Shown: piece after piece, positions 36,356-49,600 of the stretch
Layout: every line of letters starts with the position of its first letter
Numbering within the stretch: position 1 is the stretch's first letter
NCBI RefSeq assembly: GCF_001908275.1
Contig: NZ_CP018620.1
Span: 1,054,001 to 1,118,000, forward strand
Reading direction: 5' to 3'
Source: Paenibacillus xylanexedens
GTDB taxonomy: Bacteria; Bacillota; Bacilli; Paenibacillales; Paenibacillaceae
Length of the DNA stretch: 64,000 nucleotides
Made by a program: the position numbers and the translations under genes
Notes under the pieces: model-generated
The model's input: only the letters and a program-made list of their open reading frames with translations
The model's database searches: none
What the model was told of the DNA's origin: nothing

Positions 36356-36860
36356 TGATGGGCAGGTTCAGAGACTTATAATGGTATAAAAAGTGAAAAG
36401 CAGAATCTATATAAGCCCACAGCTTATGGAGTTTAATTATTAGATTTGATACCGACATAATAGATAGCAGTGTTATTGAGAAGATGTATTATGTTTCTTA
36501 TCTTATAGAACGAATGTAATGATGTTGAATGAGTCTATTCACAACCTATTATTGAGATAGATTAGACCGGTGAGTGTATATAGGGTATAGTAAGAGGATA
36601 TTGCCATTGGAAAAAGAGATTATGAAGAGATTGAACAAATATATAATCAGTTTTCAGGTGGGATATTTTACAAGTAGCAATTGTATTGTGTATATGATAT
36701 ATTCTATTTCCGGCCAAAAAAAACACGAGAAACAAAGTGCCGCAGGCAGAACAAATAAGCTTCGAAAGAAACTTGAAAAAAAGAGCTTGCTAAGTTGGTT
36801 CGGAAGTGTTATGATATAAAAGTTGCTGAGGAGAACAATACTCGGTAACGAAAACAAGTT
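36356..36860. other. Upstream region of the ribosomal RNA operon
   Basis: AT-rich DNA without a gene. A hairpin ATAAGC/GCTTAT at 36411-36427 is a weak terminator candidate. TTTACA (36667) with TATATG/TATGAT about 18-20 bases downstream is a possible upstream rrn promoter. The better promoter is listed separately. Confidence 0.5.
36787..36815 (+). promoter_or_regulatory. Main rRNA operon promoter
   Basis: TTGCTA (36787-36792) and TATGAT (36810-36815) with a 17-base spacer, and a TG just before the -10. It is about 200 bases before 16S, as in other Firmicute rrn operons. Confidence 0.7.
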
Positions 36861-36890
36861 TGATCTTTGAAAACTGAACAACGAGTGAGT
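36861..36890 (+). promoter_or_regulatory. rrn leader: boxA and left arm of the 16S processing stalk
   Basis: TGATCTTTGAAAA (36861-36873) is a boxA antitermination element. The 21 bases 36870-36890 are complementary to 38625-38645 after 16S with a single G-U pair; folding them together makes the stalk cut by RNase III. Confidence 0.85.
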
Positions 36891-37013
36891 AAACATTCTG
36901 CTTGCAGAATGAACGCGAAAGTTTGAGACAAGCCTTGGCTTGGATCGACTGGAGCACAAATGAGATTTTTAATCTCGTCAGATTCAAAATGAGCTTATCG
37001 CTCTTTTCAATAC

Positions 37014-41806
<4,793 letters not shown>

Positions 41807-41879
41807 TAGCAAGTTGTAATTCGCATGTTTCGTTTCGAATCTAGTTTTCAGAGAACGATCTCTGAATGTAAGCTACGCG

Positions 41880-41996
41880 TTTGGTGGCGATGGCGGAGGG
41901 GTTCCACACGTACCCATCCCGAACACGACCGTTAAGCCCTCTAGCGCCGATGGTACTTGGACCGCAGGGTCCTGGGAGAGTAGGACGCCGCCAAGC
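41880..41996 (+). rRNA. rrf: 5S ribosomal RNA
   Basis: About 117 bases, with TTGGTGGCG at the 5' end pairing with CGCCGCCAA at the 3' end, and the conserved CCGAACACG and GGGAGAGTAGGACG segments. Confidence 0.95.
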
Positions 41997-41998
41997 GA

Positions 41999-42022
41999 AA
42001 CCCCATTGGGGTATTTTTTTTC
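41999..42022 (+). terminator. Terminator-like hairpin between 5S and the tRNA cluster
   Basis: ACCCCATTGGGGT is a short self-complement followed by TATTTTTTTT. It would cut off part of the transcripts, so tRNA supply from rrn would be partial unless boxA-type antitermination reads through. Confidence 0.65.
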
Positions 42023-42034
42023 GAAAATTGATAA

Positions 42035-42108
42035 GGGCCCTTAGCTCAGTTGGTTAGAGCGCACCTCTGATAAGGGTGAGGCCGGTGGTTCGAGTCCACC
42101 AGGGCCCA
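42035..42108 (+). tRNA. tRNA-Ile (GAT)
   Basis: Acceptor GGGCCCT/AGGGCCC, anticodon loop CTGATAA, T-arm GGTTCGAGTCC. CCA is not encoded. First of 17 tRNAs. Confidence 0.96.
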
Positions 42109-42142
42109 TAGCAAGACCACAACAAGAAATACACCAGAGTAT

Positions 42143-42218
42143 GGGGCCATAGCTCAGCTGGGAGAGCGCCTGCCTTGCAAGCAGGAGGTCAGCGGTTCGA
42201 TCCCGCTTGGCTCCACCA
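42143..42218 (+). tRNA. tRNA-Ala (TGC)
   Basis: Acceptor GGGGCCA/TGGCTCC, anticodon loop CTTGCAA, encoded CCA. Confidence 0.96.
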
Positions 42219-42219
42219 T

Positions 42220-42295
42220 TCCCTGATAGCTCAGTTGGTAGAGCACTCGACTGTTAATCGAGTTGTCACAGGTTCGAGCCCTGTTCGGGGAGCCA
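42220..42295 (+). tRNA. tRNA-Asn (GTT)
   Basis: Acceptor TCCCTGA/TCGGGGA, anticodon loop CTGTTAA, encoded CCA. One base after tRNA-Ala. Confidence 0.96.
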
Positions 42296-42299
42296 GTAA

Positions 42300-42371
42300 G
42301 GCCCGTTGGTCAAGGGGTTAAGACACCTCCCTTTCACGGAGGTAACAGGGGTTCGAATCCCCTACGGGTCA
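42300..42371 (+). tRNA. tRNA-Glu (TTC)
   Basis: Acceptor GGCCCGT/ACGGGTC, anticodon loop CTTTCAC. CCA not encoded. Confidence 0.96.
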
Positions 42372-42377
42372 TAATAT

Positions 42378-42453
42378 GGAGGCTTAGCTCAGCTGGGAGA
42401 GCATCTGCCTTACAAGCAGAGGGTCGGGGGTTCGATCCCCTCAGCCTCCACCA
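42378..42453 (+). tRNA. tRNA-Val (TAC)
   Basis: Acceptor GGAGGCT/AGCCTCC, anticodon loop CTTACAA, encoded CCA. Confidence 0.96.
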
Positions 42454-42469
42454 TATAACTTTATAACGA

Positions 42470-42543
<74 letters not shown>

Positions 42544-42570
42544 TTATACTTTCCTTTGAGAAAGTGATCT

Positions 42571-42648
42571 GGAACCGTGGTGTAGTTGGCCTAACATGCC
42601 TGCCTGTCACGCAGGAGATCGCGGGTTCGAATCCCGTCGGTTCCGCCA
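42571..42648 (+). tRNA. tRNA-Asp (GTC)
   Basis: Acceptor GGAACCG/CGGTTCC, anticodon loop CTGTCAC, encoded CCA. Confidence 0.96.
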
Positions 42649-42667
42649 TTTTTTTTAAATGTAGTAA

Positions 42668-42743
<76 letters not shown>

Positions 42744-42763
42744 TTTATAACACCATGTAATAC

Positions 42764-42839
<76 letters not shown>

Positions 42840-42848
42840 TGTAATCCT

Positions 42849-42934
42849 GGAGGATTAGCGAAGCGGCCAAACGCATCAGACTGTAAATCTGCTCCCGTAC
42901 GGGTTCGGTGGTTCGAATCCATCATCCTCCACCA
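42849..42934 (+). tRNA. tRNA-Tyr (GTA)
   Basis: Class II tRNA with long variable arm, anticodon loop CTGTAAA, acceptor GGAGGAT/ATCCTCC, encoded CCA. Confidence 0.96.
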
Positions 42935-42944
42935 GTTTTTCTAT

Positions 42945-43020
42945 GAGTCATTAGCTCAGTTGGTAGAGCACCTGACTTTTAATCAGGGTGTCGAAGGTTC
43001 GAGCCCTTCATGACTCACCA
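42945..43020 (+). tRNA. tRNA-Lys (TTT)
   Basis: Acceptor GAGTCAT/ATGACTC, anticodon loop CTTTTAA, encoded CCA. Confidence 0.96.
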
Positions 43021-43026
43021 TTATAT

Positions 43027-43107
43027 GCGCGTGTGGCGGAATTGGCAGACGCACTAGACTTAGGATCTAGCGTCTTTGACGTGGGGGTTCAAGTCCCTCC
43101 ACGCGCA
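43027..43107 (+). tRNA. tRNA-Leu (TAG)
   Basis: Class II tRNA, anticodon loop CTTAGGA, acceptor GCGCGTG/CACGCGC. CCA not encoded. Confidence 0.95.
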
Positions 43108-43117
43108 TTCTTTATTT

Positions 43118-43192
43118 GCGGAAGTGGCTCAGCGGTAGAGCATCGCCTTGCCAAGGCGAGGGTCGCGGGTTCGATTCCCGTCTTCCGCTCCA
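43118..43192 (+). tRNA. tRNA-Gly (GCC)
   Basis: Acceptor GCGGAAG/CTTCCGC, anticodon loop TTGCCAA, encoded CCA. Confidence 0.96.
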
Positions 43193-43199
43193 ATATTTT

Positions 43200-43276
43200 G
43201 CGCCCTTAGCTCAGCTGGATAGAGCGTTTGACTACGAATCAAAAGGCCGGGAGTTCGAATCTCTCAGGGCGCGCCA
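43200..43276 (+). tRNA. tRNA-Arg (ACG)
   Basis: Acceptor GCGCCCT/AGGGCGC, anticodon loop CTACGAA (A34 normally edited to inosine), encoded CCA. Confidence 0.96.
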
Positions 43277-43293
43277 TTATAACTTCATATTTT

Positions 43294-43372
43294 GCCGGCG
43301 TGGCGGAATGGCAGACGCGCTCGACTCAAAATCGAGTGGGAAACCGTGGAGGTTCGAGTCCTCTCGCCGGTA
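43294..43372 (+). tRNA. tRNA-Leu (CAA)
   Basis: Class II tRNA, anticodon loop CTCAAAA, acceptor GCCGGCG/CGCCGGT with a G-U at the end. CCA not encoded. Confidence 0.94.
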
Positions 43373-43379
43373 TAGATAA

Positions 43380-43453
43380 CGGGATGTAGCTCAGCTTGGT
43401 AGAGCACCTGGTTTGGGACCAGGGGGTCGCATGTTCAAATCGTGTCATCCCGA
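43380..43453 (+). tRNA. tRNA-Pro (TGG)
   Basis: Acceptor CGGGATG/CATCCCG, anticodon loop TTTGGGA. CCA not encoded. Confidence 0.96.
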
Positions 43454-43463
43454 TTGTTGTTAT

Positions 43464-43534
43464 GCGGGTGTAGTTCAATGGTAGAACTTTAGCCTTCCAA
43501 GCTAATAGCGTGGGTTCGATTCCCATCACCCGCT
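43464..43534 (+). tRNA. tRNA-Gly (TCC)
   Basis: Acceptor GCGGGTG/CACCCGC, anticodon loop CTTCCAA. CCA not encoded. Last tRNA of the cluster. Confidence 0.95.
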
Positions 43535-43542
43535 TATATATT

Positions 43543-43584
43543 GAAAAAGAAAGAGATGGTATTCACCGTCTCTTTCTTTTTTTG
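43543..43584 (+). terminator. Terminator of the rRNA-tRNA operon
   Basis: AAGAAAGAGA-GGT pairs with ACC-TCTCTTTCTT and runs into seven T. Confidence 0.92.
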
Positions 43585-43782
43585 CTTTCATAGGTATATT
43601 GGCGATTGTAGTATACGAAGATCATGGAATATATGGCTCACATGCGTGTACCAGCATGTATCCCATCCTCACGATATATTTCCCTCTTTTTTAAGTCTCT
43701 TCTTAGTCATTGTGGAAGTGTTCAAATAGAGAAGGTCTAACACATGTTCGAACACAAGAATATCTTTTCTTTACCACATTTA

Positions 43783-43796
43783 ATAAAACGCTTACA
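43783..43796. promoter_or_regulatory. cre-like site upstream of iolD
   Basis: ATAAAACGCTTACA matches 12 of 14 positions of TGWAANCGNTNWCA, the first two being wrong. Catabolite repression of iol would be expected. Confidence 0.45.
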
Positions 43797-43838
43797 AAAA
43801 TAGCTTGCGTAAATCATTAACCTGTAATACCATATCAA

Positions 43839-43850
43839 TTAAGCGCTTAA
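43839..43850. promoter_or_regulatory. Operator palindrome 1 (TTAAGCGCTTAA)
   Basis: Perfect 12-base palindrome with central CG, the form bound by LacI-family repressors. A LacI-family gene lies at the end of the operon. Confidence 0.7.
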
Positions 43851-43860
43851 CCTTCAGGGG

Positions 43861-43872
43861 TAAGGCGCTTAA
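43861..43872. promoter_or_regulatory. Operator palindrome 2 (TAAGGCGCTTAA)
   Basis: Imperfect copy of the same site, 22 bases (two helical turns) from copy 1 start to start. Confidence 0.55.
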
Positions 43873-43884
43873 ACTTAACGTAGA

Positions 43885-43896
43885 TTAAGCGCTTAA
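43885..43896. promoter_or_regulatory. Operator palindrome 3 (TTAAGCGCTTAA)
   Basis: Second perfect copy, 24 bases after copy 2 and about 30 bases before the iolD start; it shares flanking ATTAAGCGCTTAACC with copy 1. Confidence 0.7.
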
Positions 43897-43926
43897 CCCG
43901 TAAAGGAAAGGACGGCGATCAAATTC

Positions 43927-45792
43927 ATGAAAACAATTCGATTAACGATGGCTCAGGCACTGCTTCGATATCTGGATCAGCAATATATTTCGGTTGACGG
44001 TGTGGAAACCAAGTTTGTGAAGGGAATCATCGGCATTTTTGGACATGGCAACGTAACAGGCATTGGAGAAGCGTTGGAGCGCAGTCCGGGAAGCCTGACG
44101 TATATGCAAGGCAAGAACGAACAAGGTATGGTGCATACGGCAGCGGCTTATGCCAAGCAGAAGAACCGTAGACAGATCTATGCATGTACAACATCCATTG
44201 GACCTGGTGCTTTGAATATGATTACAGCCGCAGCTACTGCAACGGTGAACCGGATACCGGTTTTATTGCTTCCTGGAGATAACTTTGCTACACGGGAACC
44301 GGACCCGGTACTTCAGCAGTTGGAAGTGAGCAGTGACTATACAATCTCAGCCACTGATCCATTCAAAGCCGTCAGCAAGTACTGGGATCGCATCGTTCGT
44401 CCCGAACAGCTGATGATTGCTGTTACACAGGCCATGCGTGTGCTAACCGATCCAGCAGAGACGGGAGCAGTAACGCTCGCACTGCCGCAGGATGTGCAGG
44501 CAGAGGCGTACGATTATCCAGAATCGTTCTTTGCCCGCAAAGTACATTATCTGGACCGTCGCCCCCCGGTACAGGCAGCCATTGAACGGGCAACGGAACA
44601 GATTGCCCGTGGCAGAAAGCCGCTACTCGTTGCAGGCGGCGGTGTGTTGTACTCTGAGGCATCCGCCCAGCTCGTGGAATTCGCGGAGGCATTTGGTATT
44701 CCGATCGCCGAGACGCAGGCGGGCAAGAGTGCAGTCTCTTGGGACCACCCACTAAATGTGGGGGCCATCGGGGTTACCGGCTCTCTGGCAGCCAATAGGC
44801 TGGCGAGAGAAGCGGATGTGGTGATCGGCGTCGGTACGCGGTTCTCGGATTTTACGACGGCGTCCCGCTCTGCTTTTCAACATCCGGAAGCTTCATTCAT
44901 CAACATTAACCTGAACGGCATGGATGCCGCCAAGCTAGGCGGGGAAGCCATTCTGGCAGATGCACGCGAAGGATTGCAGGCTTTGCAGAAGGAATTGCAG
45001 CAAAGACAATACCGAAGTGCATATGGTGCATCCGAAATCGCTGATCTCCGCGCTGAGTGGAATGCAGAAGTGGATCGGCTGTATGCAGCTCAACATGAAG
45101 CAGGGCTGGCACAGACTACAGCAGTTGGCATCGTTAACCGGACCATTGATCCATCCTCCGTCATAGTGTGTGCGGCAGGCAGTCTGCCGGGTGATCTACA
45201 TCGTCTGTGGCGTCCGTCTGAACCAAAGACATACCACATGGAGTATGGATTCTCCTGTATGGGGTACGAGGTAAGTGGAGCGTTCGGAGCAGCACTTGCC
45301 GAGCCGGATCGTGAAGTGTACGCCATGGTAGGGGATGGCAGTTATCTGATGCTGCATTCGGAGTTTGTGACTAGTTTGCAGGAACAGAAGAAGATGACCG
45401 TTCTATTATTCAACAACAATGGATTCCAATGTATTCATAATTTACAGCGGGAACATGGTAGTGACGGGTTCGGCAATGAGTTCCGTTATCGGGAATCCGA
45501 GAGTGGACGACTGACCGGGGATTACATGCCGATGGACTTTGCTGCACACGCCCGAAGCATGGGAGCCAAATCCTATAGAGCGGAGACAGCAGAACAGCTG
45601 GAACAGGCACTCCGAGATGCGAAGAACGAAACAGTGAGTACGTTGATTGAGATTCCGGTCGTGCCTGGAACCAACGCAGGTGGATACGAGTCGTGGTGGA
45701 ATGTAGGTGTGCCTGAGGTATCTGCCGAAGAAAAGGTAGTTCATGCTCATCACACCATGCAAGCCAACCGTGCTAAAGCAAGACTTATTTAA
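43927..45792 (+). CDS. iolD: 3D-(3,5/4)-trihydroxycyclohexane-1,2-dione hydrolase (IolD)
   Basis: Thiamine-diphosphate enzyme that opens the ring of the diketone made from inosose, giving 5-deoxy-glucuronate. The 621-residue protein has the catalytic glutamate in GKNEQGM (about 63), a central ThDP-enzyme domain, and the ThDP-Mg motif starting GDGSYLML (about 469) and ending FNNNGF. AAGGAAAGGA precedes the ATG by about 15 bases. First gene of the iol operon, directly after the palindromes. Confidence 0.95.
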   Translation: MKTIRLTMAQALLRYLDQQYISVDGVETKFVKGIIGIFGHGNVTGIGEALERSPGSLTYMQGKNEQGMVHTAAAYAKQKNRRQIYACTTSIGPGALNMITAAATATVNRIPVLLLPGDNFATREPDPVLQQLEVSSDYTISATDPFKAVSKYWDRIVRPEQLMIAVTQAMRVLTDPAETGAVTLALPQDVQAEAYDYPESFFARKVHYLDRRPPVQAAIERATEQIARGRKPLLVAGGGVLYSEASAQLVEFAEAFGIPIAETQAGKSAVSWDHPLNVGAIGVTGSLAANRLAREADVVIGVGTRFSDFTTASRSAFQHPEASFININLNGMDAAKLGGEAILADAREGLQALQKELQQRQYRSAYGASEIADLRAEWNAEVDRLYAAQHEAGLAQTTAVGIVNRTIDPSSVIVCAAGSLPGDLHRLWRPSEPKTYHMEYGFSCMGYEVSGAFGAALAEPDREVYAMVGDGSYLMLHSEFVTSLQEQKKMTVLLFNNNGFQCIHNLQREHGSDGFGNEFRYRESESGRLTGDYMPMDFAAHARSMGAKSYRAETAEQLEQALRDAKNETVSTLIEIPVVPGTNAGGYESWWNVGVPEVSAEEKVVHAHHTMQANRAKARLI

Positions 45793-45845
45793 TCCGGTTT
45801 AATATAGTGAACCACAATGTTGAACGACAAAGGAGACGTGGGGCA

Positions 45846-46748
45846 ATGAGCAAGCTGCCATTCCAGCTTGGGATTCATCCGATCAATTGGGTCGGTGAAG
45901 ATGTGAAGGAGCATGGTGATGCGACAACGTGTGCACAGATTCTGGATGATATTCAGCGTCTTGGGCTGACAGGTACAGAGATGGGACGTAAATATCCAAC
46001 TGATCCTGCTATATTGCGTGAGGAATTGAGTAAAAGGAATATCAATCTGGTCTCCCAGTGGAAATCGGTACTTTTCTCCGATCCGGCGTATCGTCAGTCG
46101 GAGCTGGACAGTTATCGCAGACATGCGGAATTTCTGCAATCCATGGGCAGTAAGGTGATCAGTACGGCGGAGGTAGGCGGGTCACTTCATTTTGATCCAA
46201 GACGGACACCGAATGAAAAAGAAGTGCTTAGACTCAGCGAATCTGAATGGCATATCCTCGCTGAAGGATTGAATGAAGCAGGAGCCATTGCCCGTGAACA
46301 TGGGTTGAAGCTTACGTACCATCATCATGGAGGCACAGTGGTAGAACAACCGGATGAGATTGATCGACTGATGGAGCTGACAGACCCTTCTCTCGTGTAT
46401 CTGCTCTATGATACTGGTCATGCCTATTATGGCGGAGCCAATCCGCTTGAACTGTTGCGCAAACATTATGATCGGATCGCCTATATCCATCTGAAAGACA
46501 TTCGCCCTCATGTGCTGGATGAAGCACGCGCGGAGCAGTCTGATTTTGTCGGATGTATTCGTAGAGGCGTGTTCACTGTACCAGGAGATGGATGCATTGA
46601 TTTTGCACCAATTCTGCAAGAACTGATCACACGAGGGTACGATGGCTGGGCGATGCTAGAAGGAGAGCAGGACCCTGCGATTCATAACCCTTATGAGTAT
46701 GCGAAGCGATCTTTGAACTATATGGAGTCGTTATACCAACACAGCTGA
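45846..46748 (+). CDS. iolE: Myo-inosose-2 dehydratase (IolE)
   Basis: Dehydrates 2-keto-myo-inositol to the diketone used by IolD. The 300-residue TIM-barrel protein of the AP-endonuclease-2/xylose-isomerase-like fold begins with LGIHPINWVGED; HGLKLTYHHHGGT, LLYDTGHAYYGG, YIHLKDIR and VPGDGCIDF give the metal site. AAAGGAG lies 9-10 bases before the ATG at 45846; an upstream ATG at 45807 has no site. Follows iolD by 53 bases. Confidence 0.94.
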   Translation: MSKLPFQLGIHPINWVGEDVKEHGDATTCAQILDDIQRLGLTGTEMGRKYPTDPAILREELSKRNINLVSQWKSVLFSDPAYRQSELDSYRRHAEFLQSMGSKVISTAEVGGSLHFDPRRTPNEKEVLRLSESEWHILAEGLNEAGAIAREHGLKLTYHHHGGTVVEQPDEIDRLMELTDPSLVYLLYDTGHAYYGGANPLELLRKHYDRIAYIHLKDIRPHVLDEARAEQSDFVGCIRRGVFTVPGDGCIDFAPILQELITRGYDGWAMLEGEQDPAIHNPYEYAKRSLNYMESLYQHS

Positions 46749-46947
46749 TTCGTTCAGCATTGCAGCGGTCAGAGGCCACACCTATGAAGCGAAAAAGGAA
46801 GAAGGCCAGCAAGAGTATAACGTTACGATTGGAAAATAAAACTGACTTACTCTAGCCGTTTACGAGTTCTTACGATGGAATGAGTAACTAGTCTAGATAT
46901 CCATATAGAACATGGAAAATCCCACTACAGAAAGGGGCTCACATGCA
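46749..46947. other. iolE-iolC spacer, possibly with a decayed reading frame
   Basis: About 200 bases without a gene. The first 90 read as an open stretch DSFSIAAVRGHTYEAKKE continuing to NVTIGK and a stop at about 46840, which looks protein-like but has no start or partner. May be a relic or chance. Confidence 0.35.
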
Positions 46948-47958
46948 ATGACTTACGTATCCTTTCCGGTATCCAGGAAGAAGGATTTCACCGCGATTGG
47001 CCGCTTGTGCATCGACTTGAACGCCAACGAGATCAATCGCCCGATGGAAGAGACGATGACGTTCACGAAGTATGTTGGTGGCTCTCCGGCCAATATTACG
47101 ATTGGCATGTCCAGACTGGGTATGGAGACGGCTTTTATCGGTAAGATCGCGGGTGACCAGATGGGCAGATTCATCCAGAGTTATTTGGAGAAGAACGGCA
47201 TCGACACATCAAATGTAGTTACAGATGACACTGGAGCGGTGACAGGGCTTGCTTTTACCGAAATCAAAAGCCCAACGGATTGCAGTATCCTGATGTACCG
47301 GGACAATGTAGCTGATCTGTTATTACAGGCGCAAGAGGTACAAGAGCAGTTGATTGCTGACTCCAAAGTGCTGTTAATCTCAGGCACAGCCCTCGCGCAG
47401 AGCCCATCCCGTGAAGCCGTATTACAGGCACTAACGTATGCAAAAAAACATGGCACAGTTATTGTGTTTGATCTGGACTATCGCCCATACACATGGACAT
47501 CGGACGAAGAGACAGCGGTCTATTACAACCTTGCAGCCGAGAAATGCGATATCATCCTCGGCACACGTGAAGAGTTCGACATGATGGAGACATTCGACCA
47601 CAATCCGGATCATAGCGATCAAGTAACTGCACAGAAATGGTTTGATTTCTCAGCGAATATTGTAGTAATCAAACACGGGAAGGAAGGATCCATTGCTTAT
47701 ACGCGTGAAGGGCTTTCCCATCGTGCGGACAGCTATCCGGCAAAAGTGGTCAAAACGTTCGGCGCAGGCGATTCCTATGCGGCTGGGTTCCTGTATGGAT
47801 TGATGCAGGGCTGGACAATTGAGCGCAGTATGGCGTATGGCAGTGGCGCAGCAAGTATCGTCATTTCGAGCCACAGCTGTTCGGATGCGATGCCAACGGT
47901 GGAACAGGTGAATGACTACATCGAACGTTGCAATCGGGGCGAGATTACCGTGTCTTGA
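46948..47958 (+). CDS. iolC: 5-dehydro-2-deoxygluconokinase (IolC)
   Basis: PfkB-family sugar kinase that phosphorylates 2-deoxy-5-keto-gluconate. The 336-residue protein has the N-terminal sugar-binding YVGGSPANITIGMSRLG, FDLDYRPYTW, and the PfkB signature with anion hole and catalytic Asp in FGAGDSYAAGF (about 270). GAAAGGGG lies 9 bases before the ATG at 46948; the frame runs back to 46912 without a site. Confidence 0.94.
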   Translation: MTYVSFPVSRKKDFTAIGRLCIDLNANEINRPMEETMTFTKYVGGSPANITIGMSRLGMETAFIGKIAGDQMGRFIQSYLEKNGIDTSNVVTDDTGAVTGLAFTEIKSPTDCSILMYRDNVADLLLQAQEVQEQLIADSKVLLISGTALAQSPSREAVLQALTYAKKHGTVIVFDLDYRPYTWTSDEETAVYYNLAAEKCDIILGTREEFDMMETFDHNPDHSDQVTAQKWFDFSANIVVIKHGKEGSIAYTREGLSHRADSYPAKVVKTFGAGDSYAAGFLYGLMQGWTIERSMAYGSGAASIVISSHSCSDAMPTVEQVNDYIERCNRGEITVS

Positions 47959-48056
47959 AGCTCGTTGCAATACTTTGAATAACACACTCATACAGATCTA
48001 TAACAATGAACATGTTGAACATAAGGGATCACACATAAGTGAAGGGAGACAGGGCT

Positions 48057-49532
48057 ATGGGAAAAGGAATTTCTGAAGCGTCTGCAACAGCGACAATGGT
48101 ACAAAACTGGATCGGAGGTGCCTGGGTAACCCCAGCGTCAACTCGCACGGAGCCAGTGGTGAATCCGGCTACAGAAGAGGTTATTGCACATGTGCCACTA
48201 TCCGAACAAGCGGACGTGGATCTGGCGGTTCAGACAGCACAAGAAGCGTTCAAATCCTGGAGCAGCACACCGGTTCCGCGCCGTGCACGTATTCTGTTCC
48301 GCTACCAGCAGTTGCTGGTTGAACATTGGGAAGAGCTCGCTCGCCTAGTGACACTGGAGAACGGTAAAAGTTATGCCGAAGCGTACGGCGAGGTATTACG
48401 TGGCATTGAATGCGTCGAGTTCGCGGCAGGTGCCCCGAATCTGATGATGGGCAAACAACTGCCTGATATCGCGACAGGACTGGAGTCGGGCATGTACCGC
48501 TACCCAATCGGCGTAATTGGGGGGATTACCCCGTTCAACTTCCCGATGATGGTGCCGTGCTGGATGTTCCCGCTGGCTATTGCGTGTGGTAACACCTTTG
48601 TCCTGAAGCCGTCCGAGCGCACACCGCTGCTGGCAGGCCGCCTGGCAGAGCTGTTCAAGGAAGCGGGGCTTCCGGACGGCGTGCTCAACATCGTTCACGG
48701 TGCGCATGATGTCGTGAACGGGTTGCTGGAACATAAGGATGTTCAAGCGATCTCCTTTGTCGGATCACAACCTGTGGCTGAATACGTCTACACTACCGCA
48801 TCCAAGCATGGCAAACGGGTACAGGCACTCGCGGGTGCCAAAAACCACTCCATCGTTATGCCGGACGCCGATCTGGATCTAACCGTGAAAGAGATTACCA
48901 GTGCAGCTTTTGGTTCAGCAGGGGAGCGTTGCATGGCATGTGCGGTTGTTGTGGCTGTGGGTGATGTGGCTGACGAACTGGTACAAAAGCTGGTGGAAGC
49001 GGCAGACCGCATTACCATTGGTAACGGCATGGATGAGGGCGTGTTCCTCGGTCCTGTCATCCGTGGACCACATAAAGAGCGTACACTCAGTTACATTGAA
49101 GCCGGAGAGCAGGAAGGCGCGGCATTGATTCGGGATGGACGTAAGGATCAGGCGACAGGTGAATCCGGTTATTTTGTAGGGCCTACGGTATTCGACCAAG
49201 TTGATAGCAATATGAAAATCTGGCAGGATGAGATCTTTGCTCCGGTACTCTCGGTGGCAAGAGTGTCTACGCTGGAGGAAGCCGTTGAGCTGGCGAACCG
49301 TTCTGATTTTGCCAACGGGGCGTGTCTGTTCACCCGCAGCGGGGCGAGTATGCGTCAATTCCGTGAAACAATTGATGCGGGCATGTTGGGTATTAACCTG
49401 GGCGTACCTGCGCCAATGGCATTTTTCCCGTTTTCCGGTTGGAAAAAGTCCTTCTATGGTGATCTACATGCCAATGGTACGGATGGTGTTGAATTCTACA
49501 CTCGCAAGAAGATGGTAACGGCGCGCTGGTAA
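48057..49532 (+). CDS. iolA: Methylmalonate-semialdehyde dehydrogenase (IolA)
   Basis: CoA-acylating aldehyde dehydrogenase converting malonate semialdehyde to acetyl-CoA and CO2, the last iol step. The 491-residue protein has [20 protein letters not shown], the NAD-site [13 protein letters not shown] and the catalytic cysteine in GSAGERCMA (about 292). GAAGGGAGA lies 7 bases before the ATG at 48057; GTG at 48039 overlaps that site. Confidence 0.95.
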   Translation: MGKGISEASATATMVQNWIGGAWVTPASTRTEPVVNPATEEVIAHVPLSEQADVDLAVQTAQEAFKSWSSTPVPRRARILFRYQQLLVEHWEELARLVTLENGKSYAEAYGEVLRGIECVEFAAGAPNLMMGKQLPDIATGLESGMYRYPIGVIGGITPFNFPMMVPCWMFPLAIACGNTFVLKPSERTPLLAGRLAELFKEAGLPDGVLNIVHGAHDVVNGLLEHKDVQAISFVGSQPVAEYVYTTASKHGKRVQALAGAKNHSIVMPDADLDLTVKEITSAAFGSAGERCMACAVVVAVGDVADELVQKLVEAADRITIGNGMDEGVFLGPVIRGPHKERTLSYIEAGEQEGAALIRDGRKDQATGESGYFVGPTVFDQVDSNMKIWQDEIFAPVLSVARVSTLEEAVELANRSDFANGACLFTRSGASMRQFRETIDAGMLGINLGVPAPMAFFPFSGWKKSFYGDLHANGTDGVEFYTRKKMVTARW

Positions 49533-49600
49533 CAACGAGAGCATCACTCGGGCTAAGGGAATGCCTAGCCCATATGGACGCACATAGGGAGGATAACGGA

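Larger units (their letters stand above)
43585..43926 (+). promoter_or_regulatory. iol operon control region
   Basis: About 340 bases upstream of iolD with no gene. It contains a cre-like site (43783-43796) and three palindromes related to TTAAGCGCTTAA, listed separately. A plain -35/-10 pair is not clear; TGTAATAC near 43823 is the best -10 candidate, which would place two or three palindromes over or just after the start point. Confidence 0.6.

Noticed and set aside
36574..36819. An 81-codon open frame before the rRNA operon
   Set aside because: No ribosome site, odd composition, and it runs over the rrn promoter region.
43839..43896. Repeated TTAAGCGCTTAA considered as a CRISPR-like array
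   Set aside because: Units are 12-base palindromes with very short spacing in a promoter region; operators explain them better.
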